Below, piece after piece: positions 22,267 through 34,349 of a DNA stretch of 64,000 nt. This stretch comes from Hordeum vulgare subsp. vulgare (lineage: Eukaryota > Streptophyta > Magnoliopsida > Poales > Poaceae): contig NC_058518.1 of NCBI RefSeq assembly GCF_904849725.1, positions 508,883,225 through 508,947,224 of the forward strand. Reading direction: 5' to 3'. The notes below the pieces were generated by a model. It ran no database searches, was not told where the DNA came from, and worked only from the letters and a program-made list of their open reading frames with translations. Position 1 is the first letter of the stretch. Each line of letters opens with the position of its first letter. Made by a program: the position numbers and the translations under genes.

Positions 22267-23770
22267 TGTGTTTCTTTTGCGTTTCTGTCAAGCAAAACCG
22301 TTATGATTAGTCTTGGAGATGATCGTTTGGTCATGCTGGAAAAGACAGAAACTTTCTGCTCACGAAAAGAATTTTCATTTTTTTCTGTAAGAGCTTTTGA
22401 GTTGATTCTTTTTGCTGCTGATTGCTACGCACATTCTTCACACCGTCGTAATTGTTCAGAATTTTTGAAGTAACAGAAGTATATGAAGTATACAGATTGC
22501 TACAGACTGGTCTGATGTTAACAGATTCTGTTTTTTTGTTGTGTTGGTTGCTTATTTTGATGAAACTATGGATAGTATCGGGGGGTATTAGCCATGGAAT
22601 ATTGAAGATACAGTAACCCAACATCAACATAAGTAGAATTTAAGTTTTCTACAGTACCTAAGGAAGTGGTGGTTTGCTTTCTTATACTAAATCACGAGTT
22701 TCTGTTTAAGTTTCGTGCTGTGAAGTTTTCAAGTTTTGGGTGAAGTTCTTATGGACAAAGAGATAAAGAGTGGCAAGAGATCAAGCTTGGGGATGCCCAA
22801 GGCACCCCAAGAGATTCAAGGATGCCGTAAAAGCCTAAGCTCGGGGATGCCCCGGGAAGGCATCCCCTCTCTCATCTTCAATCCATCGGTAACGTTACTT
22901 GGGGCTATATTTTTATTCACCACATGTTATGTGTTTTGCTTGGAGCGTCTTGTATCGTAGGAGTCTTTTATTTTTGTTCTGTCACAATAATCCTTGCTGC
23001 ACACCTAGAGAGAGAGACATGCACTCACCGTGATTTTGTCGAGCTTTACTTATATCCTTTGGTAGACAATTCAGCTCACATGTGCTTCACTTATATCTTT
23101 TGAGCTAGTCGATTTTGCTCTGTGTGCTTCACTTATATATTTTAGAGCACAACGGTGTGTGGCTTGGTAGTTGATCTATGCTTTGAAAGTAGTCTCAAAA
23201 GCGGTACTTATCCAAAGGGATATGAAAACTTCCACCTTCATGTGCATTGAATAGTTAGAGAAATTTGATTCATCTCAATTAGTTTTGAGTTGTGGTTGTG
23301 GTAATATTGAAGTTATGCTAGTAAGGTGTTGCGGATCTAGAAATACTTGTGTTGAAGTTAGTGATTCCCGTAGCATGCACGTATGGTGAACCGCTATGTG
23401 ATGAAGTCTGAGCATGATTAGTCTATTGATTGTCATCCTTTGTGTGGTGGTCGGGATCGTGCGATGGTTTATACCTACCAAACCTTCCCCTAGGAGTATG
23501 CGTTGAATGCTTTGTTTCGCTTACTACTAAAACTTCTGTAACAAGTATATGAGTTCTTCATGACTAATGTTGAGTCCATGGTTTAGATGCACTTTCACCT
23601 TCCACCATCACTATCTTCTTAGTGTCGTGTAACTTTTTCCGATGCACAAAACCCACCATTAGCCTCCCTCAAAACAGCCACCATACCTACCTACTATGGC
23701 TTTTTCAAAATCATTCCGAGATATATTGCCATGCAACTACCACCATGACATGTGCCACCACTTCTACATT
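22267..23770 (+). other. Gypsy-type element interior, continued
   Basis: This continues the sequence broken at 13353. It includes the paired phrases GGGGATGCCCAAGGCACCCC (near 22790) and CGGGGATGCCCCGGGAAGGC (near 22843). No gag or pol motif is present in any frame. It is interrupted at 23771 by the CACTA end. Confidence 0.65.
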
Positions 23771-23985
23771 CACTAGTGGAAAAAGGACCTATTGTCCCGG
23801 TTCGTGAGGGCCATTTGTCCCGGTTTTTGAACCGGGACTAAAATGTCGGTACTAATGCCCTAAACCTTTAGTCCCGGTTCTTGCATAAACCGGCACATAT
23901 GGGCCTCCACGTGGCCAGTGCGGCGAGCCCAGGCAGGAGGCCCTTTGGTCCCGGTTGGTGGCACCAACCGGGACCAATAGGCATC
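23771..23985 (+). mobile_element. CACTA transposon, left terminus
   Basis: It begins CACTAGTGGAAAAAGG, the terminal inverted repeat of CACTA (En/Spm) elements, followed by subterminal GTCCCGGTT/AACCGGGAC motifs in both orientations. Angela copy 2 interrupts it at 23986, and it resumes at 32585. The right terminus is missing, so it cannot move on its own. ATT before CACTA would be one copy of a 3-bp target duplication. Confidence 0.8.
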
Positions 23986-25792
23986 TGTTGGGGAACGTCA
24001 CATGGGAAACAAAAAATTTCCTACGCGCACGAAGACCTATCATGGTGATGTCCATCTACGAGAGGGGATGTGTGATCTACGTACCCTTGTAGACCGTACA
24101 GCAGAAGTGTTAGTGAACGCGGTTGATGTAGTGGAACGTGCTCACGTCCCTCGATCCGCCCCGCGAACTATCCCGCGATCAGTCCCACGATCTAGTGCCG
24201 AACGGACGGCACCTCCACGTTCAGCACACGTACAGCTCGACGATGATCTCGGCCTTCTTGATCCAGCAAGAGAGACAGAGAGGTAGAAGAGTTCTCCGGC
24301 AGCGTGACGGTGCTCCGGAGGTTGGTGATGATCTCGTCTCAGCAGAGCTCCGCCCGAGCTCCGCAGAAACGCGATCTAGAGGTAAAACCGTGGAGATATG
24401 TGGTCGGGCTGCCGTGGCAAAGTTGTATCAAATCAGCCCTAAAACCCCACTATATATAGGAGAGAGAGGGGGAGACTTGCCTTGGGGTCTAAGAACCCCC
24501 AAGGGGTCGGCCGAGCCAAGGGGGGAAGGATTCCCCTCCCAAACCGAGTCCCACTTGGTTTGGAAGGTGGAGTCCTTCTTCCCTTTCTCACCTCCTCCTT
24601 TTTTTTCTTTTTCTCTTTGATTTTCTTCCCAATGCGCATAGGCTCCTCTTGGGCTGTCCCACCAGCCCACTAAGGGCTGGTGCGGCACCCCCCAACACCT
24701 ATGGGCTTCCCCGGGGTGGGTGCCCCCCCCCGGTGAACTCCCGGAACCCATTCGTCATTCCCGGTAACTCCGAAAACCTTCCGGTAATCAAATGAGGTCA
24801 TCCTATATATCAATCTTCGTTTCCGGACCATTCCGGAAACCCTCGTGACGTGTGTGATCTCATCCGGGACTCCGAACAACATTCGGTAACCAACCATATA
24901 ACTCAAATACGCATAAAACAACGTCGAACCTTAAGTGTGCAGACCCTGCGGGTTCGAGAACTATGTAGACATGACCCGAGAGACTCCTCGGTCAATATCC
25001 AATAGCGGGACCTGGATGCCCATATTGGATCCTACATATTCTACGAAGATCTTATCGTTTGAACCTCAGTGCCAAGGATTCATATAATCCCGTATGTCAT
25101 TCCCTTTGTCCTTCGGTATGTTACTTGCCCGAGATTCGATCGTCAGTATCCGTATACCTATTTCAATCTCGTTTACTAGCAAGTCTCTTTACTCGTTCCG
25201 TAATACAAGATCCCGCAACTTACACTAAGTCACATTGCTTGCAAGGCTTGTGTGTGATGTTGTATTACCGAGTGGGCCCCGAGATACCTCTCTCTCACAC
25301 GGAGTGACAAATCCCAGTCTTGATCCATACTAACTTAACGAACACCTTCGGAGATACCTGTAGAGCATCCTTATAGTCACCCAGTTACGTTGCGACGCTT
25401 GATACACACAAAGTATTCCTCCGGTGTTAGTAAGTTATATGATCTCATGGTCATAGGAATAAATACTTGACACGCAGAAAACAGTAGCAATAAAATGACA
25501 CGATCAACATGCTACGTCTATTAGTTTGGGTCTAGTCCATCACATGATTCTCCTAATGATGTGATCCCGTTATCAAGTGACAACACTTGCCTATGGCCAG
25601 GAAACCTTGACCATCTTTGATCAACGAGCTAGTCAACTAGAGGCTTACTAGGGACAGTGTTTTGTCTATGTATCCACACAAGTATTGTGTTTCCAATCAA
25701 TACAATTATAGCATGGATAATAAACGATTATCATGAACTAAGAAATATAATAATAACTAATTTATTATTGCCTCTAGGGCATATTTCCAACA
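23986..25792 (-). repeat. 3' LTR of Angela copy 2
   Basis: 1807 bp, TGTTGGAAATATGCCC to CCCCAACA on the minus strand. It shares with 30770-32584 diagnostic text absent from copy 1, such as AACACTTGCCTATGGCCAGG near 25582, and the two differ at few positions. Confidence 0.9.
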
Positions 25793-25805
25793 ATCTCCCA
25801 CTTGC
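25793..25805 (-). other. Polypurine tract of Angela copy 2
   Basis: On the minus strand GCAAGTGGGAGAT abuts the LTR, one base different from copy 1. Confidence 0.8.
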
Positions 25806-25839
25806 ACTAGAGTCAATAATCTAGTTCACATCACCATGT

Positions 25840-28800
25840 GATTTCAACGAATCCAACACCCATATAGTTCTAGGGTCTGGTCACGTCTTGCTCGTGAGAG
25901 AGGTTTTAGTCAACGGTTCTGAAACTTTCAGATCTGTGCGTTCTTTACAAATCTTTATGTCATCTTTATAGATGCTGCTACCATGTGCTATTCGTAAATG
26001 CTCCAAATATCTACTCTACTATACGAATCCGTTTCACTACTCATAGTTATTCGGATTAGTGTCAAAGCTTGCATCGACGTAACCCTTTACGACGAACTCT
26101 TTAACCACCTCCATAATCGAGAAAAATTCCTTAGTCTATTTAGTTACTAAGGATAACTTTGACCGCTGATCAGTGATTCAATCCTGGATCACTCTTTGTA
26201 CAGACTTGCTGCAAGGCACACATCAGGTGCGGTACTCAGCATGGCATACTTTAGAGTCTACGGCTAAGGCATAGAAGACGACCTTCGTCTATTCTCTTTA
26301 TTCTGCCGTGGTCGGGTTTTGAGTCTTACTCAAACTCACACCTTACAACGCAACCAAGAACTCCTTCTTTGTTGATCTATTTTGAACTCCTTCAAAAAAA
26401 CTTGTCAAGGCATGCATCTTGTTGAAACTTCCATCAAGCGCTTTCGATCTATCGCCATAGATCTTTGATGCTCAACATTCAAGTAGCTCAATCCAGGTAT
26501 TCCTTTGAAAACTCCTTTCAAACAACCTTGTATGCTTTACAGAAATTCTACATTACTTCTGATCCACAATATGTCAACCACAGATACTTATCAGAAATTC
26601 TATAGTGCTCCCACTCACTTCTTTGGAAATACAAGTTTCTCATAAACCTTGTACAAACCCAAAATCTTTGATCATCTCATCAAAGTGTATATTCCAACTC
26701 CGAGATGCTTGCACCAGTCCTTTGAAGGATCACTGGAGCTTGCATACTTGCTAGTATCTTTAGGATCGACAAAACCTCCTGGTTGTATCACATACAATGT
26801 TTGCTCAAGGAAACCGTCGAGGAAAGAATGTTTTGACATCCTACGTGCAATATTTCATAAATAATGCAGCAACTACTAACATAATTCTAACAGACTTTTA
26901 GCATCACTACGAGTGAGAAAGTCTCATCATAGTCAACTGTTTGATCTTGTCTGAAACATCTTTGCGACAAGTCGAGCTTTTCTTAATAGTGACTTATCAC
27001 CATCATCGTCTGTCTTCCTTTTAAAGATCCATCTTTACTCAATAGTCCTCTGACCATCAAGTAGTTCTTCCAAAGTCTACACTTTGTTTTTATACATGGA
27101 TCCTCTCTCGGATTTCATGGCTTCCAGCCATTTGTCGGAATCCAGGCCCACCATTGCTTTCTCCATAACTCGTAGGTTCACTGTTGCTCAACAACATGAC
27201 CTCCAAGACAGGGTTACCGTACCACTCTGTAGTAGTATGCGACCTTGTCAACCTACGAGGCTTGTAGTAACTTGATCCGATGCTCGATGATCACCATCAT
27301 CAGCTTTCACTTCAATTGGTGTAGGCGTCACAGGAACAACTTCCTGCGCGCTGCTACACACTGGTCGAAGTGATGGTTCAATAACCTCAACAAGTTTTAC
27401 TACCCTCCCACTCAATTCTTTCGAGAGAAACCTTTCCTCGAGAAAGGATCCGTTTCTAGAAACAAACACTTTGCTTTCGGATCTGAGATAGGAGATGTAC
27501 CCAACTGTTTTGGATATCCTATGAAGATGCATTTATCCGCTTTGGGTTCGAGCTTATCAGACTGAAACTTTTTCACATAAGTGTCGAAGTCCCAAACTTT
27601 CAAGAAACGACAGTTTAGATTTCTCTAATCCTCAGTCTATACTGTGTCATCTCAACGGAAATACGCGGTGCCCTATTTAAAGTGAATGTGGTTGTCTCTA
27701 ATGCATAACCCATAAACGATAGTGGTAATTCGATAAGAGACATCATAGCATGCACCATACCAAATAGTGTGTGGCTATGACGTTCAAACACATCATCACA
27801 CTATGATGTTCTAGGTGGCATGAACTGCTAAACAATTTCCACATTGTCTTAACTGCGTACCAAAACTCGCAACTCAGATATTCATTTCTATGATCATATC
27901 GTAGACCGTTTATCCTCTTGTTACGACGAACTTCACTCCGAAACAGAATTGAACTTTTCAATATTTCAGACTTGTGATTCATTAAGTAAATACTCTTGCA
28001 TCTACTCAAATCATCATTGAAGTAAGAACATAATGATATCCACTGTGTGCCTCAGCACCCATTGGACTGCATACATCAAAATGTATCACTTCCAACAAGT
28101 TACTATCTTGTTTCATCTCAATGAAAATAAGGCCTTGCTCATGTGGTATGATTAGCATGTCACTAGTGATTCAAAATCAAGTGAGTATAAAGATCCATCA
28201 GCATGGAGCCTCTTCATGCAATTTATACTAACATGACTCAAGCGGCAGTGCCACAAGTAAGTGGTACTATCATCATTACCTCGTATCTTTTGGCACCAAT
28301 ATTATGAACATGTGTATCACTACGATCGAGATTCAGTAAACCACTGAAGGTGATTATTCAAGCAAATAGAGTATCCATTATTCTCTTTAAATGAATAATC
28401 GTATTGCAATAAACACGATCCAATCATGTTCATGCTTAACGCAAGCGCCAAATAACAATTATTTAGGTTTAACACCAATCCCGATGGTAGAGGGAGCGTC
28501 CGACGTTTTGATCATATCAATCTTGGAAACACTTCCAACATGTATCGTCACCTCGCCTTTAGCTAGTCTCCGTTTATGCCGTAGCTATCATTTCGTGTCA
28601 CTAATCACTTAGCAACCGAACCGGTATCCAATACCCTCATGCTACTAGGAGTACTAGTAAAGTACACATCATGTATATCAAATATACTTCTTTCGACTTT
28701 TGCCAGCCTACTTATCTACCAAGTATCTAGAGTTGCTCCGCCTCAGTGACTGTTCCCCTCATTACAGAAACACTTAGTCTCAAGTTTGGGTTTAATCTTG

Positions 28801-29500
28801 GGTCTCTTCATTAGTGCAACAACTGTTTTGCTGTTTCACGAAGTATCCCTTCTAGCCCTTGCCTTTCTTGAAACTTAGTGGTTTTACAAACCATCAACTA
28901 TTGATGCTCCTTCTTGATTTCTACTTTCGCAGTGTCAAACATCGCGAATCGCTCAAGGATCATTGTATCTATCCTTGATACGTTATAGTTCATCACGAAG
29001 CTCTCACAGCTTGGTGGCAGTGACTTTGAAGAACCATCACTATCTCATCTGGAAGATTAACTCCCACTTGATTCAAGCGATTGTCGTACTCAGACAATCT
29101 GAGCACACGCTCAACGATTGAGCTTTTCTCCTTTCCTTTGTGGACAAAGAATCTTGTCGGAGGTCTCGTACCTCTTAACAAGGGCACAAGCATGAAATCA
29201 CAATTTCATCTCTTTAGAACATCACTTATGTTCCGTGACGTTTCAAAACGTTTTCGGCGCCTTGCTTCTAAGCCATTAAGTATTTTTGCACTGAACTATT
29301 GTGTAGTCATCAGAAACGTGTATGTCGGATGTTCACAACATCCACAGACGACGCTCGAGGTGCAGCATACCGAGTGGTGCATTAAGGACATAAGCCTTCT
29401 GTGCAGCAACGAGGACAATCCTCGGTTTTACAGACTCAGTCTGCAAAGTTTGCTACTATCAACTTTCAACTAAATTTTCTCTAGGAACATGTAAAAACAG
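25840..29500 (-). pseudogene. Decayed gag-pol of Angela copy 2
   Basis: Fragments align in order with copy 1 but never exceed about 100 codons. Examples are a gag piece near 29193-28993 (LRLSEYDNRLNQVGV, compare copy 1 LKMSGYSNRLAELGI), an integrase piece near 28009-27743 and the integrase C-terminal part at 27603-27412 (KLEPKADKCIFIGYPK). At the position of RT YVDD (near 26570) two extra bases and a substitution destroy the motif. Stops and frameshifts occur throughout. The interior is slightly shorter than copy 1. No enzyme can be made from it, so transposition must have used proteins from another element. Confidence 0.85.
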
Positions 29501-29609
29501 TAGAGCTATAGCGCAAGCTACATCGTAATTCGCAAAGACCATTAGACTATGTTCACGACAATTAGTTCAATTAATCAAATTACTTAAGAACTCCCACTCA
29601 AAAAGTACA

Positions 29610-30755
29610 TCTCTCTAGTCATTTGAGTGGTACATGATCCAAATCCACTATCTCAAGTCCAATCATCACGTGAGTCGAGAATAGTTTCAGTGGTAAGCAT
29701 CTCTATGCTAATCATATCAACTATACGATTCATGCTCGACCTTTCGGTCTCATGTGTTCCGAGGCCATGTCTGCACATGCTAGGCTCGTCAAGCTTAACC
29801 CGAGTGTGCTGCGTGTGCAACTGTTTTGCACCCGTTGTATGTGAACGTTGAGTCTATCACACCCGATCATCACGTGGTGTCTCGAAACGAAGAACTGTCG
29901 CAATGGTTCACAGTCGGGGAGAACACAATTTCGTCTTGAAATTTTAGTGAGATATCACCTCATAATGCTACCGTTGTTCTAAGCAAGATAAGGTGCATAA
30001 AGGATTAACATCACATGCAATTCATAAGTGACATGATATGGCCATCATCACGTGCTCCTTGATCTCCATCACCAAAGCACCGGCACGATCTTCTTGTCAC
30101 CAGCGTCACACCATGATCTCCATCATCATGATCTCCATCAACGTGTCGCCATCGGGGTTGTCGTGCTACTCATGCTATTACTACTAAAGCTACATCCTAG
30201 CAAAATAGTAAACGCATCTGCAAGCACAAACGTTAGTATAAAGACAACCCTATGGCTCCTGCCGGTTGCCGTACCATCGACGTGCAAGTCGATATTTTCT
30301 ATTACAACATGATCATCTCATACATCCAATATATCACATCACATCGTTGGCCATATCACATCACAAGCATACCCTGCAAAAACAAGTTAGACGTCCTCTA
30401 ATTTTGTTGTTGCATGTTTTACGTGGTGACCATGGGTATCTAGTAGGATCGCATCTTACTTACGCAAACACCACAACGGAGATATATGAGTTGCTATTTA
30501 ACCTCATCCAAGGACGTCCTCGGTCAAATCCGATTCAACTAAAGTTGGAGAAACCGACACTTGCCAGTCATCTTTGAGCAACGGGGTTACTCGTAGCGAT
30601 GAAACCAGTCTCTCGTACGAGTAATGTCGGTCCAAGCCGCTTCGATCCAACAATACCGCGGAATCAAGAAAATACTAAGGAGGACAGCAAAACGCACATC
30701 ACCGCCCACAAAAAAATTTGTGATATACTCGAGAAGACATCTACGCATGAACCTA
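29610..30755 (-). other. Untranslated leader of Angela copy 2
   Basis: Over long runs it is nearly identical to the leader of copy 1 (19280-20448), in sharp contrast to the decayed coding part. This is the region expected to carry packaging signals. Confidence 0.75.
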
Positions 30756-30768
30756 GCTCATGATGCCA
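30756..30768 (-). other. Primer-binding site of Angela copy 2
   Basis: TGGCATCATGAGC on the minus strand, identical to copy 1. Confidence 0.75.
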
Positions 30769-30769
30769 C

Positions 30770-32584
30770 TGTTGGGGAACGTCGCATGGGAAACAAAAAT
30801 TTTCCTACGCGCACGAAGACCTATAATGGTGATGTCCTTCTACGAGAGGGGATGTGTGATCTACGTACCCTTGTAGACCGTCCAGCAGAAGCATTAGTGA
30901 ACGCGGTTGATGTAGTGGAACGTCCTCACGTCCCTCGATCCGCCCCGCGAACTATCCCGCGATCAGTCCCACGATCTAGTGTCGAACGGACGGCACCTCC
31001 GCGTTCAGCACACGTACACCTCGACGATGATCTCGGCCTTCTTGATCCAGCAAGAGAGACGGAGAGGTAGAAGAGTTCTCCGGCAGAGTGACGGCGCTCC
31101 GGAGGTTGGTGATGATCTCGTCTCAGCAGGGCTCCGCCCGAGCTCCGCACAAACGCGATCTAGAGGTAAAACCGTGGAGATATGTGGTCGGGCTGCCGTG
31201 GCAAAGTTGTGTCAAATCAGCCCTAAAACCCCACTATATATAGGAGAGAGAGGGGGAGACTTGCCTTGGGGTCCAAGAACCCCCAAGGGATCGGCCGAGC
31301 CAAGGGGGGAAGGATTCCCCTCCCAAACCGAGTCCCACTTGGTTTGGAAGGTGGAGTCCTTCTTCCCTTTCCCACCTCCTCCTTTTTATTCTCTTTGATT
31401 TTCTTCCCAATGCGCATAGGCTCCTCTTGGGCTGTCCCACCAGCCGACTAAGGGCTGGTGCGGCACCCCCAACACTTATGGGCTTCCCCGGGGTGGGTGC
31501 CCCCCCCCCCCCGGTGAACTCCCGGAACCCATTCGTCATTCCCGGTACATTCCCGGTAACTCCGAAAACCTTCCGGTAATCAAATGAGGTCATCCTATAT
31601 ATCAATCTTCGTTTCCGGACCATTCCGGAAACCCTCGTGACGTCCGTGATCTCATCCGGGACTCCGAACAACATTCGGTAACCAACCATATAACTCAAAT
31701 ACGCATAAAACAACGTCGAACCTTAAGTGTGCAGACCGTGCGGGTTCGAGAACTATATAGACATGCCCCGAGAGACTCCTCGGTCAATATCCAATAGCAG
31801 GACCTGGATGCCCATATTGGATCCTACATATTCTACGAAGATCTTATCATTTGAACCTCAGTGCCAAGGATTCATATAATCCCGTATGTCATTCCCTTTG
31901 TCCTTCGGTATGTTACTTGCCCGAGATTCGATCGTCAGTATCCGTATACCTATTTCAATCTCGTTTACTGGCAAGTCTCTTTACTCGTTCCGTAATACAA
32001 GATCCCGCAACTTACACTAAGTCACATTGCTTGCAAGGCTTGTGTGTGATGTTGTATTACCGAGTGGGCCCCGAGATACCTCTCCGTCACGCGGAGTGAC
32101 AAATCCCAGTCTTGATCCATACTAACTTAACGAACACCTTCGGAGATACCTGTAGAGCATCTTTATAGTCACCCAGTTACGTTGCGACGTTTGATACACA
32201 CAAAGTATTCCTCCGGTGTTAGTAAGTTATATGATCTCATGGTCATAGGAATAAATACTTGACACGCAGAAAACAGTAGCAATAAAATGACACGATCAAC
32301 ATGCTACGTCTATTAGTTTGGGTCTAGTCCATCACATGATTCTCCTAATGATGTGATCCCGTTATCAAGTGACAACACTTGCCTATGGCCAGGAAACCTT
32401 GACCATCTTTGATCAACGAGCTAGTCAACTAGAGGCTTACTAGGGACAGTGTTTTGTCTATGTATCCACACAAGTATTGTGTTTCTAATCAATACAATTA
32501 TAGCATGGATAATAAACGATTATCATGAACTAAGAAATATAATAATAACTAATTTATTATTGCCTCTAGGGCATATTTCCAACA
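30770..32584 (-). repeat. 5' LTR of Angela copy 2
   Basis: 1815 bp, the promoter-bearing LTR in this orientation, with a CTATATATAG box near 31236-31246 on the minus strand. Confidence 0.9.
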
Positions 32585-32784
32585 GCATTCACGCGTCAGC
32601 ATCTCATGTGCTGGGGTTTTTGTTTTTTTTGAAAGGGGGGAGGGTTTGGGGGTTTTGGGGGGTTAATTTAGGTGTTTCATATATTGTGTTAGCATGCTAA
32701 TTAATAGAGGGAAGTGTCCTTTCTTATATCCGTGCTTGGTCGACACTACGTACTATACGTATAGAGAGGACTAGACACGCTAGC
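32585..32784 (+). mobile_element. CACTA transposon, continued and truncated
   Basis: The sequence picks up from 23985 after the GCAT(C/T) duplication (TCACGCGTCAGCATCTCATG ...). It runs about 200 bp to CACGCTAGC and then changes directly into gypsy LTR sequence at TAAGTCTCTCC (32785). The rest of the CACTA, including transposase genes and right end, is missing. Confidence 0.7.
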
Positions 32785-33636
32785 TAAGTCTCTCCGAGTC
32801 TTGGGTTTTGTTTGGCAACTAGATCTATGATTCTTGCAATGGGAGAAGTGCTTGGTTTTGGGTTCTTACCGTGTGGTGACCTTTCCCAGTGACAGTAGGG
32901 GCAGCAAGGCACACATTGAGTAGTTGCCATCAAGGGTAACAAGATGGGCTCTCTCGTTGATATGAGATTGTCCATCTACATCATGTCATCTTGCTTAAGG
33001 CGTTACTCTGTTCTTTTGGACTTAATACACTAGATGCATGCTGGATAGCGGTCGACGTGTGGAGTAATAGTAGTAGATGCAGAAAGTATCGGTCGACTTG
33101 TTTTGGACGTGATGCCTATAGATATAATCATTGCCATAGATATCGTCACGACTTTGCGCGGTTCTATCAATTGCTCGACAGTAATTTGTTCACCTGCCGT
33201 CTACTTGCTTTCAAGAGAGAAGCCACTAGTAAACACTACGCCCCCAGGTCTATTCACATCTATCGTTTACACCTCCACTTTTACTTTGCTTTGTTACTTT
33301 GTTGCTTTCAGTTCTCACTTGGCGAACAATCTATAAGGGATTGACAACCCCTTCATAGCGTTGGGAGCGGGTTCTTTGTGTTTGTGCAGGCTCTTGTGAT
33401 ACTCCCTCACTGGATCGATACCTTGCTTCTCAAACTGAGGGAAATACTTACCATCGCTGCGCTACATCACCCTTTCTGCTTCGAGGGAACACCAATGCAA
33501 GGCTCCAAGGCCACGGGGGAAATCCTTTGCATATTTGCCTAGGAAGTCCTTAAGGTGTAGCCATAGCAGAAGGATTCCTGGTGCCGTCGACACACCTATT
33601 TCTGGCGCCATTGGAAGGTCTTTTGTTGCAGTAGCA
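32785..33636 (+). mobile_element. Gypsy-type 3' LTR, 5'-truncated
   Basis: From TAAGTCTCTCCGAGTCTTGG it follows 11366-12252 closely and ends at the same GTAGCA, after which unrelated copia sequence begins. About 760 bp of the LTR start are missing. Because it ends at the LTR boundary without a primer-binding site, it behaves as a right-hand LTR, probably of the element starting at 10607. Confidence 0.75.
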
Positions 33637-33649
33637 CAGCTGACATCAC

Positions 33650-34180
33650 ACCCCTCACTACGGCCTCCAGCTCTTCAAGTCCTCGTCGTTCGATATCCTT
33701 GCATACACTGACGCCGACTGGGATGGTTGCCCCGACACCAGGAAATCAACCTACGGTTTCGGCGTATTCCTTGGTGACAGCTTGATTTCCTCGTCATCCA
33801 AACGTCAACTAACCATTTCAAGATCTAGCGCCGAGGCCGAATATCACGGAGTAGCAAATTGCATCGCCGAATCCTGTTGGCTACGTCAACTACTTTATGA
33901 ACTTCGGCGCCCTCCTTGACGAGCTACTGTCATCTATTGTGACAACATCAGCGCCTCGTACATGTCCTGCAATCCGGTTCAGCATCAACGTACAAAACAT
34001 ATTGAAATCGACCTGCACTTCGTCCGCGACAGGGTTGCTCTTGGCGAAGCACGCGTTCTCCACGTACCATCCAGTTCACAATTCGCTGATGTGTTCACCA
34101 AGGGTCTCCCATCACCGGTCAATTCGTGATTTCCGCTCGAGCTTGAACGTCCTGCCCAACGGCGTTCCAGCTGAGGGGGG
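33650..34180 (+). pseudogene. Copia RNase H and 3' end fragment
   Basis: The frame reads YTDADWDGCPDTRKSTYG, then SAEAEYHGVANCIAESCWLR, the typical end of Ty1-copia RNase H. A frameshift near 33920 moves the remaining CDN, TKHIEIDLHFVRD and ADVFTKGL motifs to other frames. It ends with a GCTGAGGGGGG purine tract immediately before the LTR at 34181. Everything upstream of RNase H is absent, replaced by the gypsy LTR. Confidence 0.8.
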
Positions 34181-34349
34181 TGTTAGCCATGTAATACTAA
34201 GTCATGCCTTGACTCCTAGAGTTTAGGATCTCTAACCGAACTCTGGCATGTGTGCCTACTCCTCAGGGGTTCTTCCTATATATGTACAACATTGTAATGT
34301 ATCAAGTGTAACACGAGTTAGTTCACTCTCCAACTGCGCAGATGATGCA
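34181..34349 (+). mobile_element. Short copia 3' LTR
   Basis: It starts TGTTAGCCATG directly after the purine tract, contains CTATATATG near 34276, and ends at a CA between 34340 and 34349 (about 160-169 bp). The end is set by where F-box coding sequence begins. It is unrelated in body to the LTR at 9683. Confidence 0.6.

Larger units (their letters stand above)
23986..32584 (-). mobile_element. Angela-type element, copy 2 (non-autonomous)
   Basis: An 8.6 kb element with LTRs at 23986-25792 and 30770-32584, in the same reverse orientation as copy 1. Flanks GCATC (23981-23985) and GCATT (32585-32589) are a 5-bp target duplication with one difference. Primer site, purine tract and leader are well preserved, but the coding region is badly decayed. 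It sits inside the CACTA element, so it is among the youngest insertions of the nest. Confidence 0.9.

Noticed and set aside
9683..34349. One copia element split by the whole nest
   Set aside because: The LTRs at 9683 and 34181 share only the first few bases and differ in length, so they are ends of different elements.
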